A stretch of DNA of 64,000 nt from NCBI GenBank assembly GCA_016783505.1, contig JADHWK010000008.1, positions 1 to 64,000 of the forward strand, read 5' to 3'. Under the pieces are notes generated by a model. It was not told the origin of the DNA. It did not search any database and saw only the letters and a list, made by a program, of their open reading frames with translations. The position numbers and the translations under genes were made by a program. Below, piece after piece: positions 54,628 to 62,750 of the stretch. This DNA is from Candidatus Zhuqueibacterota bacterium. Lineage in GTDB: Bacteria; BS750m-G25. Numbering within the stretch: the stretch's first letter is position 1; each line of letters opens with the position of its first letter.

Positions 54628-55863
54628 TTGGGGAGCAAAAAGAAGGCTTTCAGTAGACGCGAATTCATTTCTAGAACCCTTTCTGGTATGGCTTCCGTTG
54701 GATTGTTGGGCGTTTCAGGGAAGGCGATATCATCTATTGGAAGGGAGCAATTAGGACAATACTCCGGCAAGGAGATTATTTACCGTACCCTTGGAAGGAC
54801 AGGGATCAGGATGCCGGTGGTCAATATGGGCGTGATGAATGCGGATAATCCTGCCCTCGTAAAAAGGTCGTATGAAATCGGGGTCCGCCATTTTGATACG
54901 GCTGCCTCGTATCAGCGTGGTCGAAATGAGGAGATGTTAGGAAATGCTATTAAGGAGTTGAATGTCCGCGATAAGATTACTATCGGCACAAAAATTTACA
55001 TTCCTCATCAACAGCGGGGAATGCCCCCTGAGCAGGCGAAGGAAACATACTTAAATGTAGCGGAGGAAAGTCTCAAACGGTTGCAAACCGATTATGTTGA
55101 CATCCTGTATTCCCATAACGTGAGTAACATTGAGTATCTAAACAACCCGGGTATCCAAGCGGCGTTGCAGCTTTTGAAAAAGCAGAAGAAGGCCCGTTTC
55201 ATTGGGTTCACCACACATTCCAATATGGCTGAATGTATTAATGAAGCAGCCCGAACAGGTTTTTACGATGTGGTTCTGACTACTTTCAACTACTCTATGA
55301 GTGATAATAAAGAGGTGAAAAATTCAATAAAAAATGCGGCTTCAAAGGGAATAGGCATTATTGCCATGAAAACCCAATGCAGCCAGTACTGGTATCGAGA
55401 AAACGTGCCCAGCGCCAGCCAGAAGTTTTATGAAGGAAAGATCATGCATAAGGCAGTTCTCAAATGGGTGTTGCGACACGAATATATTACCACTGCTGTA
55501 CCAGGATATACAACCTTTCAACAGATGGATGAGGATTTTCCTGTGGCTTATGATCTCGAATATACTCCAGAAGAAAAAAAGTTTCTCAAAGACCGAAATG
55601 TAAAACTCTCGATGGGATATTGCCAGCAGTGCTATCGCTGCGTGCCTACTTGCCCAAATGAAGTAGACATACCGACACTCATGCGAACACACATGTATGC
55701 CGCCTGTTATTCTAATTTTTATCAGGCACGTGATACACTCGATGGCATTCCCAGCGGGAAAAGCCTGCAGGCTTGTGCCTCTTGTAGTACATGCACAGCA
55801 AGCTGTGTCAACCGAATTGATATTGCGAAAAGAATTGATGAGTTAAAGACAATCTATACTTGA
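54628..55863 (+). CDS. Aldo/keto reductase with Tat signal and C-terminal [4Fe-4S] domain
   Basis: 411 residues. Starts at TTG 54628; the Tat motif 'SRREFISRTLSGMASVGLLG' implies export in folded form. The AKR barrel (about 50-320) has the catalytic set: Asp and Tyr in 'FDTAASYQRGRNEEML', Lys in 'TIGTKIYIP', His in 'DILYSHNVS'. The C-terminal 'CQQCYRCVPTCPNEVDIPTL' and 'CASCSTCTASC' are ferredoxin-like cysteine clusters. Substrate unknown. Less GC-rich than tatD; first gene of an inserted module. Confidence 0.9.
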   Translation: MGSKKKAFSRREFISRTLSGMASVGLLGVSGKAISSIGREQLGQYSGKEIIYRTLGRTGIRMPVVNMGVMNADNPALVKRSYEIGVRHFDTAASYQRGRNEEMLGNAIKELNVRDKITIGTKIYIPHQQRGMPPEQAKETYLNVAEESLKRLQTDYVDILYSHNVSNIEYLNNPGIQAALQLLKKQKKARFIGFTTHSNMAECINEAARTGFYDVVLTTFNYSMSDNKEVKNSIKNAASKGIGIIAMKTQCSQYWYRENVPSASQKFYEGKIMHKAVLKWVLRHEYITTAVPGYTTFQQMDEDFPVAYDLEYTPEEKKFLKDRNVKLSMGYCQQCYRCVPTCPNEVDIPTLMRTHMYAACYSNFYQARDTLDGIPSGKSLQACASCSTCTASCVNRIDIAKRIDELKTIYT

Positions 55864-55915
55864 GAATTACGTAAATGTGTCATCTGATTTTATTTTTGTA
55901 ATTTATGGAAGAGAA

Positions 55916-56842
55916 ATGATGAGACGACTACCTTTTTTACGAAAATACCCAAGTCTTATTTTTACTTTCTTTTTCTTAACACATTTATCCCTGGTATTAG
56001 GGCAGGTATCATGTTTTTCCAAAGCTGGAGAACCATCAGAACTTTTTCCTGAAATAAGGGGATGGAAAAAATCGGCAGACATTCAGGTTTACGGTCCTGA
56101 AATCCTCTATGAATATATCAATGGCGCAGCGGAGCTCTATCTTAGCTATGATTTTCAGGAACTGCAGGTAGCCGAATACCTTGACGAAAACGAAGCCTCA
56201 GTGCTTGTTGAAATTTATCGCCATAAAACACCCGTTCATGCCTTTGGCATCTACAGTAGGGAACGGCCAACCCAGGGGAATTTTTTAAATATCGGTGCTC
56301 ATGGTTATATTGAAGTGCCGATTCTCAACTTCTTGACAGCGAACTATTATGTGAAGATAAGCAGCTACAATGTGGGGGCTAAATCTAAGGAAGTCTTGCA
56401 AACTTTTGCAAAGAAGGTGGCTGAAAATTTGGGGGGTAAAGCATCATTACCAAAGGTTCTCACCTGTTTCCCCAATAATGGGAAAGTACAGAATTCTGAA
56501 AAATTCATTTCAAAAAACTTTTTGGGTTACGAATTTTTACATTCTGGTTTCACAGCCGATTATGACGATGTCAATGGGACATTTAAGCTTTTTATCATTG
56601 AAGGGGCTGATCGGCAAGATTGCGAGGAGATGCTACGACAGTATATGCAATTCACCCGAGATTCTCAAAGAAATTTGAAAGAAGGTCTGTATACACTTTC
56701 AGATCCTTATCATGAAGACATTGCCCTTTTTTGGAAAGGGAAATACATTTGGGGCGTCTTGAATCTTGCTGAAGCCAATCTTCGATCAAAATATCTGAAA
56801 TCTATTGAAGAGCATTTGCGAAAGGAAATGTTGATCGAATAG
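55916..56842 (+). CDS. DUF6599-type secreted protein
   Basis: 308 residues; ATG 55916 follows GGAAGAG. Signal peptide around 'YPSLIFTFFFLTHLSLVLGQ'. 'ELFPEIRGWKKSADIQVYGPEILYEYINGAAELYLSYDFQEL' and 'VEIYRHKTPVHAFGIYSRERP' are the conserved block of DUF6599 proteins. Function unknown; such genes often adjoin Tat-exported aldo/keto reductases, as here. Confidence 0.8.
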   Translation: MMRRLPFLRKYPSLIFTFFFLTHLSLVLGQVSCFSKAGEPSELFPEIRGWKKSADIQVYGPEILYEYINGAAELYLSYDFQELQVAEYLDENEASVLVEIYRHKTPVHAFGIYSRERPTQGNFLNIGAHGYIEVPILNFLTANYYVKISSYNVGAKSKEVLQTFAKKVAENLGGKASLPKVLTCFPNNGKVQNSEKFISKNFLGYEFLHSGFTADYDDVNGTFKLFIIEGADRQDCEEMLRQYMQFTRDSQRNLKEGLYTLSDPYHEDIALFWKGKYIWGVLNLAEANLRSKYLKSIEEHLRKEMLIE

Positions 56843-56905
56843 AAAAGGAGAGATCCATTAAGGAAAATTTTTCAATCAATCAAAAATTAAAAGCGGGGAG
56901 GAATC

Positions 56906-57127
56906 ATGAAAAAGAAAAACAGGGGTTATATACCCCTGCTTATACTCACGATTTTATTCACGCTTGCATCCGTATTAACAATTATTCCTAATGCATCTAT
57001 AAGTAAAGAATGTTTATTGGGATACAAGGCCCTCTGTTCTTTCACGCCAGTAAGCACCATAATATTAATTATAGCTGCTGGAATAACATGCTCACTAAGA
57101 AAAAGGAAGTTTATGGAAAACATTTAG
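56906..57127 (+). CDS. Small membrane protein
   Basis: 73 residues with GGGGAGG before the ATG. Two hydrophobic helices (YIPLLILTILFTLASVLTIIP and VSTIILIIAAGITCSL) flank a loop with two Cys (ISKECLLGYKALCSF). Basic ends. Unknown family; conserved ribosome site and composition support a real gene of the same module. Confidence 0.7.
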   Translation: MKKKNRGYIPLLILTILFTLASVLTIIPNASISKECLLGYKALCSFTPVSTIILIIAAGITCSLRKRKFMENI

Positions 57128-57141
57128 TTTTGAAGGATGAT

Positions 57142-57258
57142 ATGCTATATCAATGCCATAAAAGAAGTGTGGATGTAATAACTGGCTCTACCACCAACAG
57201 CAAGTGTCTGATGAAGGCCGTCGAAAACGCTCTCGCGAATCGGACGCAGTTAAAATAA
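57142..57258 (+). pseudogene. FMN-binding-domain-like C-terminal fragment
   Basis: The 38 codons encode LYQCHKRSVDVITGSTTNS, then KCLMKAVENALANRTQLK. 'D-x-x-T/S-G-[AS]-T-x-[TS]-S-x-x-[LV]-x-x-A-V-x-x-A' is the pattern of FMN_bind domains, in which the Thr/Ser carries covalent FMN. Only the last part is present, after the small membrane protein, so it is probably a truncated gene. Confidence 0.5.
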
Positions 57259-57274
57259 GAAAGGAATTTTACAA

Positions 57275-57349
57275 AAAGAAGTGGGCAGGATTACCTCTGA
57301 CAACGCCCGTAAACCCTTCAGATTGGGAATTAGGGGTAATCATACATGA
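57275..57349 (+). pseudogene. Fragment of a second tatD 3' end
   Basis: In one frame it reads 'KEVGRITSDNARKPFRLGIRGNHT' followed by a stop, like the end of TatD (EEVGRVTSENARRLFRFWNK). At the DNA level 57281-57328 matches 54507-54554 with about 76% identity across 51 bases (57278-57328). A remnant on the far side of the inserted module. Confidence 0.7.
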
Positions 57350-57453
57350 TTATAATGGCGTAGCAAAGCGGGATTGGAAATAGTTTATGTTGCAGACTTA
57401 TTAATTATCTATCATATCCAGTAATAGTAAATAGAGTTTGAAGATAATAAAGG

Positions 57454-57717
57454 ATGGAAATCCAAATTGATCCCCACACTCTGGAACGTGCCGAGGAACG
57501 CGGCACGAACGAAGAGGAAATTAAAAACGTGATCAATACAGGTTTCCCCATTCCAGCGAAGTATGGCCGCACAGGGAAAGCCAAAGTCTATGATTTCAAA
57601 CAGAAGCGACACGGCAAGTATTACGAGCAAAAGAGAGTGGAGGCTATCTACACCATAGAAAGGGATGTTATAATAACCGTGACGATCTATGTCTTTTACG
57701 GAAAATGGGAGGGATAA
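57454..57717 (+). CDS. DUF4258-type small protein (possible toxin)
   Basis: 87 residues: 'IQIDPHTLERAEERGTNEEEIKNVINTGF' then 'KYYEQKRVEAIYTIERDVIITVTIYVFYGKW'. This is the DUF4258 fold, related to RelE/BrnT-like small proteins and often in two-gene cassettes. The partner gene begins 1 base after its stop. Weak ribosome site (AAAGG). Confidence 0.8.
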   Translation: MEIQIDPHTLERAEERGTNEEEIKNVINTGFPIPAKYGRTGKAKVYDFKQKRHGKYYEQKRVEAIYTIERDVIITVTIYVFYGKWEG

Positions 57718-57718
57718 G

Positions 57719-57922
57719 ATGCAGATCCTGTATAACGTTAAGACCGACTTACTTTACTTTCGCCTGGATGACCGGAAGCAGAAGGTGCTTAACAAGCGAC
57801 TCTCCGAAGATATTGTGCTGGACTTGGGGGAAGATAACAGAATTGTGGGCATCGAAATTCTTGATGCTTCCAAGCATCTGAATCTGGAGAAGTTATTGCC
57901 TGTGAAATACGAGGCTGTGTAA
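57719..57922 (+). CDS. DUF2283-type small protein (possible antitoxin)
   Basis: 67 residues from ATG 57719, which follows GGGAGGG in the preceding gene. 'QILYNVKTDLLYFRLDDRK' and 'SEDIVLDLGEDNRIVGIEILDASKHL' are the DUF2283 pattern. Pairs of DUF4258 and DUF2283 recur in bacteria and resemble toxin-antitoxin modules; this is by analogy. Confidence 0.85.
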   Translation: MQILYNVKTDLLYFRLDDRKQKVLNKRLSEDIVLDLGEDNRIVGIEILDASKHLNLEKLLPVKYEAV

Positions 57923-57991
57923 GGCGGGCTGACTACGGCAGATAACAGGTGAGCCTGCCCAAAAACCCTCTGAAAGTGGTTAATTTTCATT

Positions 57992-58810
57992 ATGGCCTGG
58001 ATTGAACCCAAGAAGAGCTTAGGTCAGCATTTTCTGGTGGACAAGAACATCGCCGGCAAGATCGTCGCTTCCCTGGATTTGTCAGCCACCGACCGGGTGT
58101 TGGAGATCGGTCCCGGAAAGGGAATTCTAACGACCTATCTTGTTAAGCAAGCAGGACAAGTATTTTCTGTGGAAATAGACGGGCGGTTGGTAACTTTTTT
58201 ACATAACATTTTTGGTGACTGGCAAAACTTATCGGTCATCCACGAGGATTTCGTACGATTTGATTTCGCCCCTCTACTGGGGGACGGGGACCTGAAGGTG
58301 ATCGGAAATATCCCCTACCATCTCACCTCGGCCATTCTGTTCAAGATTTTTAATGGGATTAAGAATTGGGGGAAAGTAAAGGGGAAAGTCCACAGCCTAA
58401 CTATTATGGTACAGAGGGAGGTGGCCCAGCGGATCGTGGCCTCCCCAGGATGTAAAGATTACGGAATCTTATCGGTGTTCTCCCGGTATTACGGTGACCC
58501 TGAGGTTCTCTTCGTCGTTCTCCCGGGTGCTTTTCGTCCCCGACCTAAGGTTGAATCGGCGGTGGTGCGAGTGACTTTTGAGGGGAACAAAGTCCGTCCC
58601 CGGGATTTTGATCTGTTCAACCGCATCGTCAGGACCGGCTTCGGCCAGCGGAGGAAGATGTTGAAGAATTCATTGCAGTCCATAATTGGGGATCTGGACC
58701 TAAAAAAGATTGATTTTGACTTTCAGCTACGGCCCGAGCGGTTATCAGTGGAAGACTTCGTCCTTCTCAGTGACCAGATCGGTGCCCAGTTAGGCAATTC
58801 GTCGGATTAA
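57992..58810 (+). CDS. rsmA: 16S rRNA dimethyladenosine transferase
   Basis: 272 residues. SAM-dependent dimethylation of A1518 and A1519 in 16S rRNA. 'KKSLGQHFLVDKNIAGKIV' at the N-terminus, SAM site 'VLEIGPGKGILTTYLVK', and the catalytic motif 'VIGNIPYHLTSAILFKIF' (N-I-P-Y). The C-terminal 'FGQRRKMLKNSL' is typical. Followed by mgtE after a 3-base gap. Confidence 0.97.
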   Translation: MAWIEPKKSLGQHFLVDKNIAGKIVASLDLSATDRVLEIGPGKGILTTYLVKQAGQVFSVEIDGRLVTFLHNIFGDWQNLSVIHEDFVRFDFAPLLGDGDLKVIGNIPYHLTSAILFKIFNGIKNWGKVKGKVHSLTIMVQREVAQRIVASPGCKDYGILSVFSRYYGDPEVLFVVLPGAFRPRPKVESAVVRVTFEGNKVRPRDFDLFNRIVRTGFGQRRKMLKNSLQSIIGDLDLKKIDFDFQLRPERLSVEDFVLLSDQIGAQLGNSSD

Positions 58811-58813
58811 GCC

Positions 58814-60160
58814 ATGACCGAAGAAATCAAAAAAGAACATATTAAAGTTATTCAGGGACTTATTGCAGAGGGAAAATCCCTTGAGGTAAGGACTAGACTA
58901 AAGGATATGCATCCCGCCGATGTGGCTGACCTGCTTGAGAACCTAAATGAGGCTGACCGGAACTACGTTTTCAGGCTGCTGGATAAGGAGCAGGCTTCGG
59001 AGGTGGTGCTGGAGCTAGAGGAGGTCCACCGGGATCGGTTGTTGGATCAGCTGGATCCCAAGCAGATCTCCCGACTGGTGGACGGGATGGAGTCCGACGA
59101 TGCCGCTGACATCGTTGCCGAGCTGGAGGCGGGGGTGGCCGATCAGGTTCTCGCCGCCATCGGGAGAAGGGCCCGGGAGGAGGTGCAGGCCCTGCTGGGG
59201 TTCGCCGAGGAGACGGCCGGAGCCATCATGGCCAAGGAGATGGTGGCCGTCAAACGGGACTCCACCCAGGCCCAGGCTATCCAGGAGATCCGCCGCCAGG
59301 CCCAGGAAATGGAGGAGGTCTACTACGTCTTCGTGGTTGACGACGAGCAGAAATTGGTGGGCATCGTTTCGCTTAAGGATCTCATCATTGCCGAGCCGCA
59401 GCAACGGGTCGGCGACCTGATGAACCCCGATGTCATCTATGCCCAAGTTGATCAGGATCAGGAGGAGGTAGCCCATCTGGTCCGGAAATACGATTTGGCC
59501 TCCGTCCCCGTGGTGGACAATGGGGGACGTCTGGTGGGTCGGATCACCGTTGACGACATTGTGGATGTGATTGATGAGGAGGCCGCCGAGGATATATCAC
59601 TAATGGCGGGGACCGAGGAAGATCACCGGGAAACCTCCGTCTTCCGTATTACCCGGCAGCGGCTCCCCTGGCTGGTGGTGGGCCTGCTGGGGGGAATCAT
59701 CGCGGCTTTGGTAATGAGCCGGTTTGAGCTCTCTCTGGAAAAGGTGTTAGCCTTAGCCTTCTTCGTGCCGGTGGTCACCGCCATGGGGGGGAACATCGGG
59801 GTGCAGTCCTCATCCATCGTGGTGCGGGGACTGGCGGCCGGGGAGATTGGTCTCTCCGGGATGAAGGGGAGATTGTTCCGGGAAATCCGGGTGGCCTTGA
59901 TTAACGGGCTGCTTCTGGGTACCCTCATCTTCATCATTATTGACCTTTGGCTAGGTCGATACGACATCGGGTTGGCGGTGGGCACCGCTTTGGTCGTCAA
60001 TATTTTAATCGCCTCGCTGTTGGGCAGCAATGTCCCCATTCTGCTAAAAAAGCTGAACATTGATCCGGCCTTAGCCATGGGTCCCTTCGTCACCACCGCC
60101 AATGACATCATCGGCCTTTTTATCTATCTGGGTATTGCGACGCTGTTTTTAATCCACTGA
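58814..60160 (+). CDS. mgtE: MgtE-type magnesium transporter/channel
   Basis: 448 residues. N-terminal helical superhelix (LKDMHPADVADLLENL..., LDQLDPKQISRLVDGMESDDAADIVAEL), two CBS domains (about 130-250, 'VFVVDDEQKLVGIVSLKDLI', 'VPVVDNGGRLVGRITVDDIVDVIDEEA') and five membrane helices (about 280-448), with 'FFVPVVTAMGGNIGVQSSSIVVRGLAAGE' and 'PFVTTANDIIGLFIYLGIATLFL'. The cytoplasmic part senses Mg2+ and gates the pore. Translationally close to rsmA. Confidence 0.96.
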   Translation: MTEEIKKEHIKVIQGLIAEGKSLEVRTRLKDMHPADVADLLENLNEADRNYVFRLLDKEQASEVVLELEEVHRDRLLDQLDPKQISRLVDGMESDDAADIVAELEAGVADQVLAAIGRRAREEVQALLGFAEETAGAIMAKEMVAVKRDSTQAQAIQEIRRQAQEMEEVYYVFVVDDEQKLVGIVSLKDLIIAEPQQRVGDLMNPDVIYAQVDQDQEEVAHLVRKYDLASVPVVDNGGRLVGRITVDDIVDVIDEEAAEDISLMAGTEEDHRETSVFRITRQRLPWLVVGLLGGIIAALVMSRFELSLEKVLALAFFVPVVTAMGGNIGVQSSSIVVRGLAAGEIGLSGMKGRLFREIRVALINGLLLGTLIFIIIDLWLGRYDIGLAVGTALVVNILIASLLGSNVPILLKKLNIDPALAMGPFVTTANDIIGLFIYLGIATLFLIH

Positions 60161-60163
60161 GGC

Positions 60164-60545
60164 ATTGAAAAATCCGATCAGTCCGGCGCCTGCCGGAAGC
60201 ACGATCCCGAACATTCGGGACGAAACAAATAAAAATGGCCAATCCCGATGCTTCGGGACAAAATCCGAAACAGGCAATAAAAATGACAACCGGAGTTACC
60301 CGTTTATCCAGACGGATCCGTATGGACGGGTTTATAATATAATAAACCGCTGAAGCGGTAACTCCGATCCGAAATTCGAGCCCTAAACAAAATCCAAAAC
60401 AATGTGATTTATGTGAATAACGTTTTGAATCTGCCTGCGGCGGAATATTTGAATTTTGAGCTTGTTTCGAATTTCGACCCGCCTGCCTCACCCTGTGGGT
60501 GGCGGGCAGGTATTCGAATTTCGGATTTATTTAGATTTGATCATT
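60164..60545 (+). repeat. Composite dispersed repeat, copy 3
   Basis: Same order as copy 2: 'attgaaaaatccgatcag', 'tccggcgcctgccggaag', 'tcccgaa-ca-ttcggga', then an insert of about 150 bases with a second 'tcccga..ttcggga' and an 'accgcttcagcggt'-type hairpin. It continues with 'ccaaaacaatgtgatttatg', 'tgaataacgttttg', 'ctgcctgcggcgga', 'cgaatttcgga' and 'tttattt'. It fills the mgtE-recO gap. Confidence 0.8.
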
Positions 60546-60592
60546 ACGCATTACTGAAAAACTGATGTCCTACCCTAATTTTACAGCGTTCG

Positions 60593-61372
60593 ATGTCCTT
60601 AGAAAAAACAGAGGGGGTGATCCTGCGCAGCATTCCCAAAGGGGAGACGAGCAAAATCCTAACGGTGTACACCCGGGACTTCGGCAAATTGGCGCTGATT
60701 GCCAAGGGGGCCAAGGGTCCTAAATCGAAGTTCGGGGGGATCCTGGAACCCTTAAGCCATCTGGCCATTGTTTTCTACATGAAAGATTCCCGGGAGGTGC
60801 AGCTTCTCTCCCAGGGGGACCTCCTTAATTTCTTTCCCGGTATTCGTCAGGATCTGGAGAAAACCTGGCCCGCCTTGGCAGTCTGTGATCTTCTTAATCG
60901 GCTGATGCCCCCCCGGTCTGGGGTGGGGAAAGAGAAAAGCAGGGCCTCATTCGGCCTTTTGCTAGACGTCTTAAGGGGAATTGATGGAGCAGACCGTAAT
61001 CTGATAAACTTCTGGTGGTGGTTTCTGATAAAGCTGATAAAAATCCTGGGCTACCGATTGGAGTTAATCCGCTGCGTCCGTTGCAGGCAAGCGGTGGAAG
61101 GGACAATGGCAGTGCGGGTGGAAAAAGGGGGGGTCATCTGCCCCCGCTGCGATGATGAGCCGGGGCGGAGGACGGTGCTTACAGCCGGAAGCCTCCGGTT
61201 CTTAGTTAAACTTTCTGGCCTTTTGGGGCCCGCCGTCTCTACCCTGAACCCCTCCAAGGGGCAGGTCAAAGAAATAGACTTTTTTCTGGATCAATTTTTA
61301 AAATTCCATATTGAAAGCTTTCAAGGGCTTAAATCAATCAAGTTCTGGCGTGAAATGAGGGATAGGCCATGA
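60593..61372 (+). CDS. recO: DNA repair protein RecO
   Basis: 259 residues. N-terminal OB fold ([56 protein letters not shown]), helical domain, and a zinc-finger of type C-x2-C...C-x2-C (CVRCRQ... CPRCDD). Works with RecF/RecR in loading RecA. No clear ribosome site; the composite repeat ends about 48 bases upstream. Overlaps glyS by 4 bases. Confidence 0.93.
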   Translation: MSLEKTEGVILRSIPKGETSKILTVYTRDFGKLALIAKGAKGPKSKFGGILEPLSHLAIVFYMKDSREVQLLSQGDLLNFFPGIRQDLEKTWPALAVCDLLNRLMPPRSGVGKEKSRASFGLLLDVLRGIDGADRNLINFWWWFLIKLIKILGYRLELIRCVRCRQAVEGTMAVRVEKGGVICPRCDDEPGRRTVLTAGSLRFLVKLSGLLGPAVSTLNPSKGQVKEIDFFLDQFLKFHIESFQGLKSIKFWREMRDRP

Positions 61373-62715
61373 ACACCACCAAGGAGAGGGAAATTTCCAA
61401 GATCAAGCTGGCCGCCGGCCGCGAGCGAATGGACAAGATCGTTTCACTGTGTAAGCGCCGGGGGCTAATCTATCCATCGAGCGAAATTTATGGGGGGCTG
61501 GGATCTTGCTGGGATTACGGCCCGCTGGGGGTGGCACTGAAGAACAACATACAGGACTTGTGGTGGAAGGAGATGACCCAGCTCCATGATAATATCGTCG
61601 GGCTGGATGCGGCCATCCTAATGCACCCCAAGGTGTGGGAGGCCTCGGGTCATGTGGAGGGGTTTGTTGACCCAATGGTAGATTGTAAAAAATGCAAGTT
61701 CCGCTTCCGGGCCGATGAAATCGAAGGAACCGTCTGTCCGAAGTGTGGTGGGGAGCTCACCGACCCCCGGCAGTTCAATCTTATGTTCAAGACCTCCATG
61801 GGGCCGGTGGAAGATCGGTCATCGATGGTCTACCTTCGTCCCGAGACCGCCCAGGGCATCTACGTAAACTACCTGAACGTAATGCAGTCCACCCGGCTGA
61901 AGATCCCCTTCGGCATCGCCCAGGTGGGAAAGGCCTTCCGGAATGAAATCACCCCCGGGAATTTTATATTCCGGACCCGGGAGTTTGAGCAGATGGAAAT
62001 GCAGTTCTTCGTCAAACCGGGAGAGGACGAAAAATGGCTGGAATACTGGCTTGAGGAACGTATGAATTTCTATCTCAAATTGGGTTTGAAAAAGGAAAAA
62101 CTTCGGCTCTCCAGACACGACAAAAAGGAGCTGGCTCATTATGCCAAGACGGCCTATGACATCGAATATGAATTTCCCTTCGGCTGGAAGGAGCTGGAGG
62201 GTATCCATAACCGGACCGACTATGACCTCTCCCGCCACATGAAATATTCGGGCAAGGACCTAACCTATTTCGATGAGGAAACGGGAAAGCGATATATTCC
62301 TTACATCATCGAGACCTCAGCTGGGCTGAACCGAACCCTGCTGACTTTGCTTGTGGATGCTTACGATGAGGAGGAGGTGGAGGGTGAGCGGCGGGTGATC
62401 CTGCACCTTTCCCCGGTGGTTGCCCCCATCAAGGTTTCCGTCCTGCCCTTGGTGAAAAAGGACGGCCTGCCCGACATCGCCAAAGAAATAGTGGCCAAGT
62501 TAAGATCCTACTTCATCGTCTTTTATGATCAGCAGGGTTCCATCGGCAGGCGCTACCGCCGCCAGGACGAAGTGGGCACACCGTTCGGGATTACGGTGGA
62601 CTACCAGACGAAGGAAGATAATACAGTCACCCTGCGCTACCGGGATACCTTGGTGCAGGATCGAGTACTAATCGATGATCTGGTGAATATTCTGCGGGAA
62701 AGGGTTGAAGCCTAA
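61369..62715 (+). CDS. glyS: Glycyl-tRNA synthetase (single-chain dimeric type)
   Basis: 448 residues. Class II synthetase of the eukaryote/archaea-like alpha2 form (glyQS), not the alpha2beta2 form. '[39 protein letters not shown]' at the N-terminus, the '[23 protein letters not shown]' zinc element, motif 2 '[29 protein letters not shown]', motif 3 'LNRTLLTLL', and the C-terminal anticodon domain. ATG overlaps recO's stop. Confidence 0.97.
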   Translation: MNTTKEREISKIKLAAGRERMDKIVSLCKRRGLIYPSSEIYGGLGSCWDYGPLGVALKNNIQDLWWKEMTQLHDNIVGLDAAILMHPKVWEASGHVEGFVDPMVDCKKCKFRFRADEIEGTVCPKCGGELTDPRQFNLMFKTSMGPVEDRSSMVYLRPETAQGIYVNYLNVMQSTRLKIPFGIAQVGKAFRNEITPGNFIFRTREFEQMEMQFFVKPGEDEKWLEYWLEERMNFYLKLGLKKEKLRLSRHDKKELAHYAKTAYDIEYEFPFGWKELEGIHNRTDYDLSRHMKYSGKDLTYFDEETGKRYIPYIIETSAGLNRTLLTLLVDAYDEEEVEGERRVILHLSPVVAPIKVSVLPLVKKDGLPDIAKEIVAKLRSYFIVFYDQQGSIGRRYRRQDEVGTPFGITVDYQTKEDNTVTLRYRDTLVQDRVLIDDLVNILRERVEA

Positions 62716-62750
62716 CCGAACCAATTTTGAAATATAGATTAGGAGGTAAA

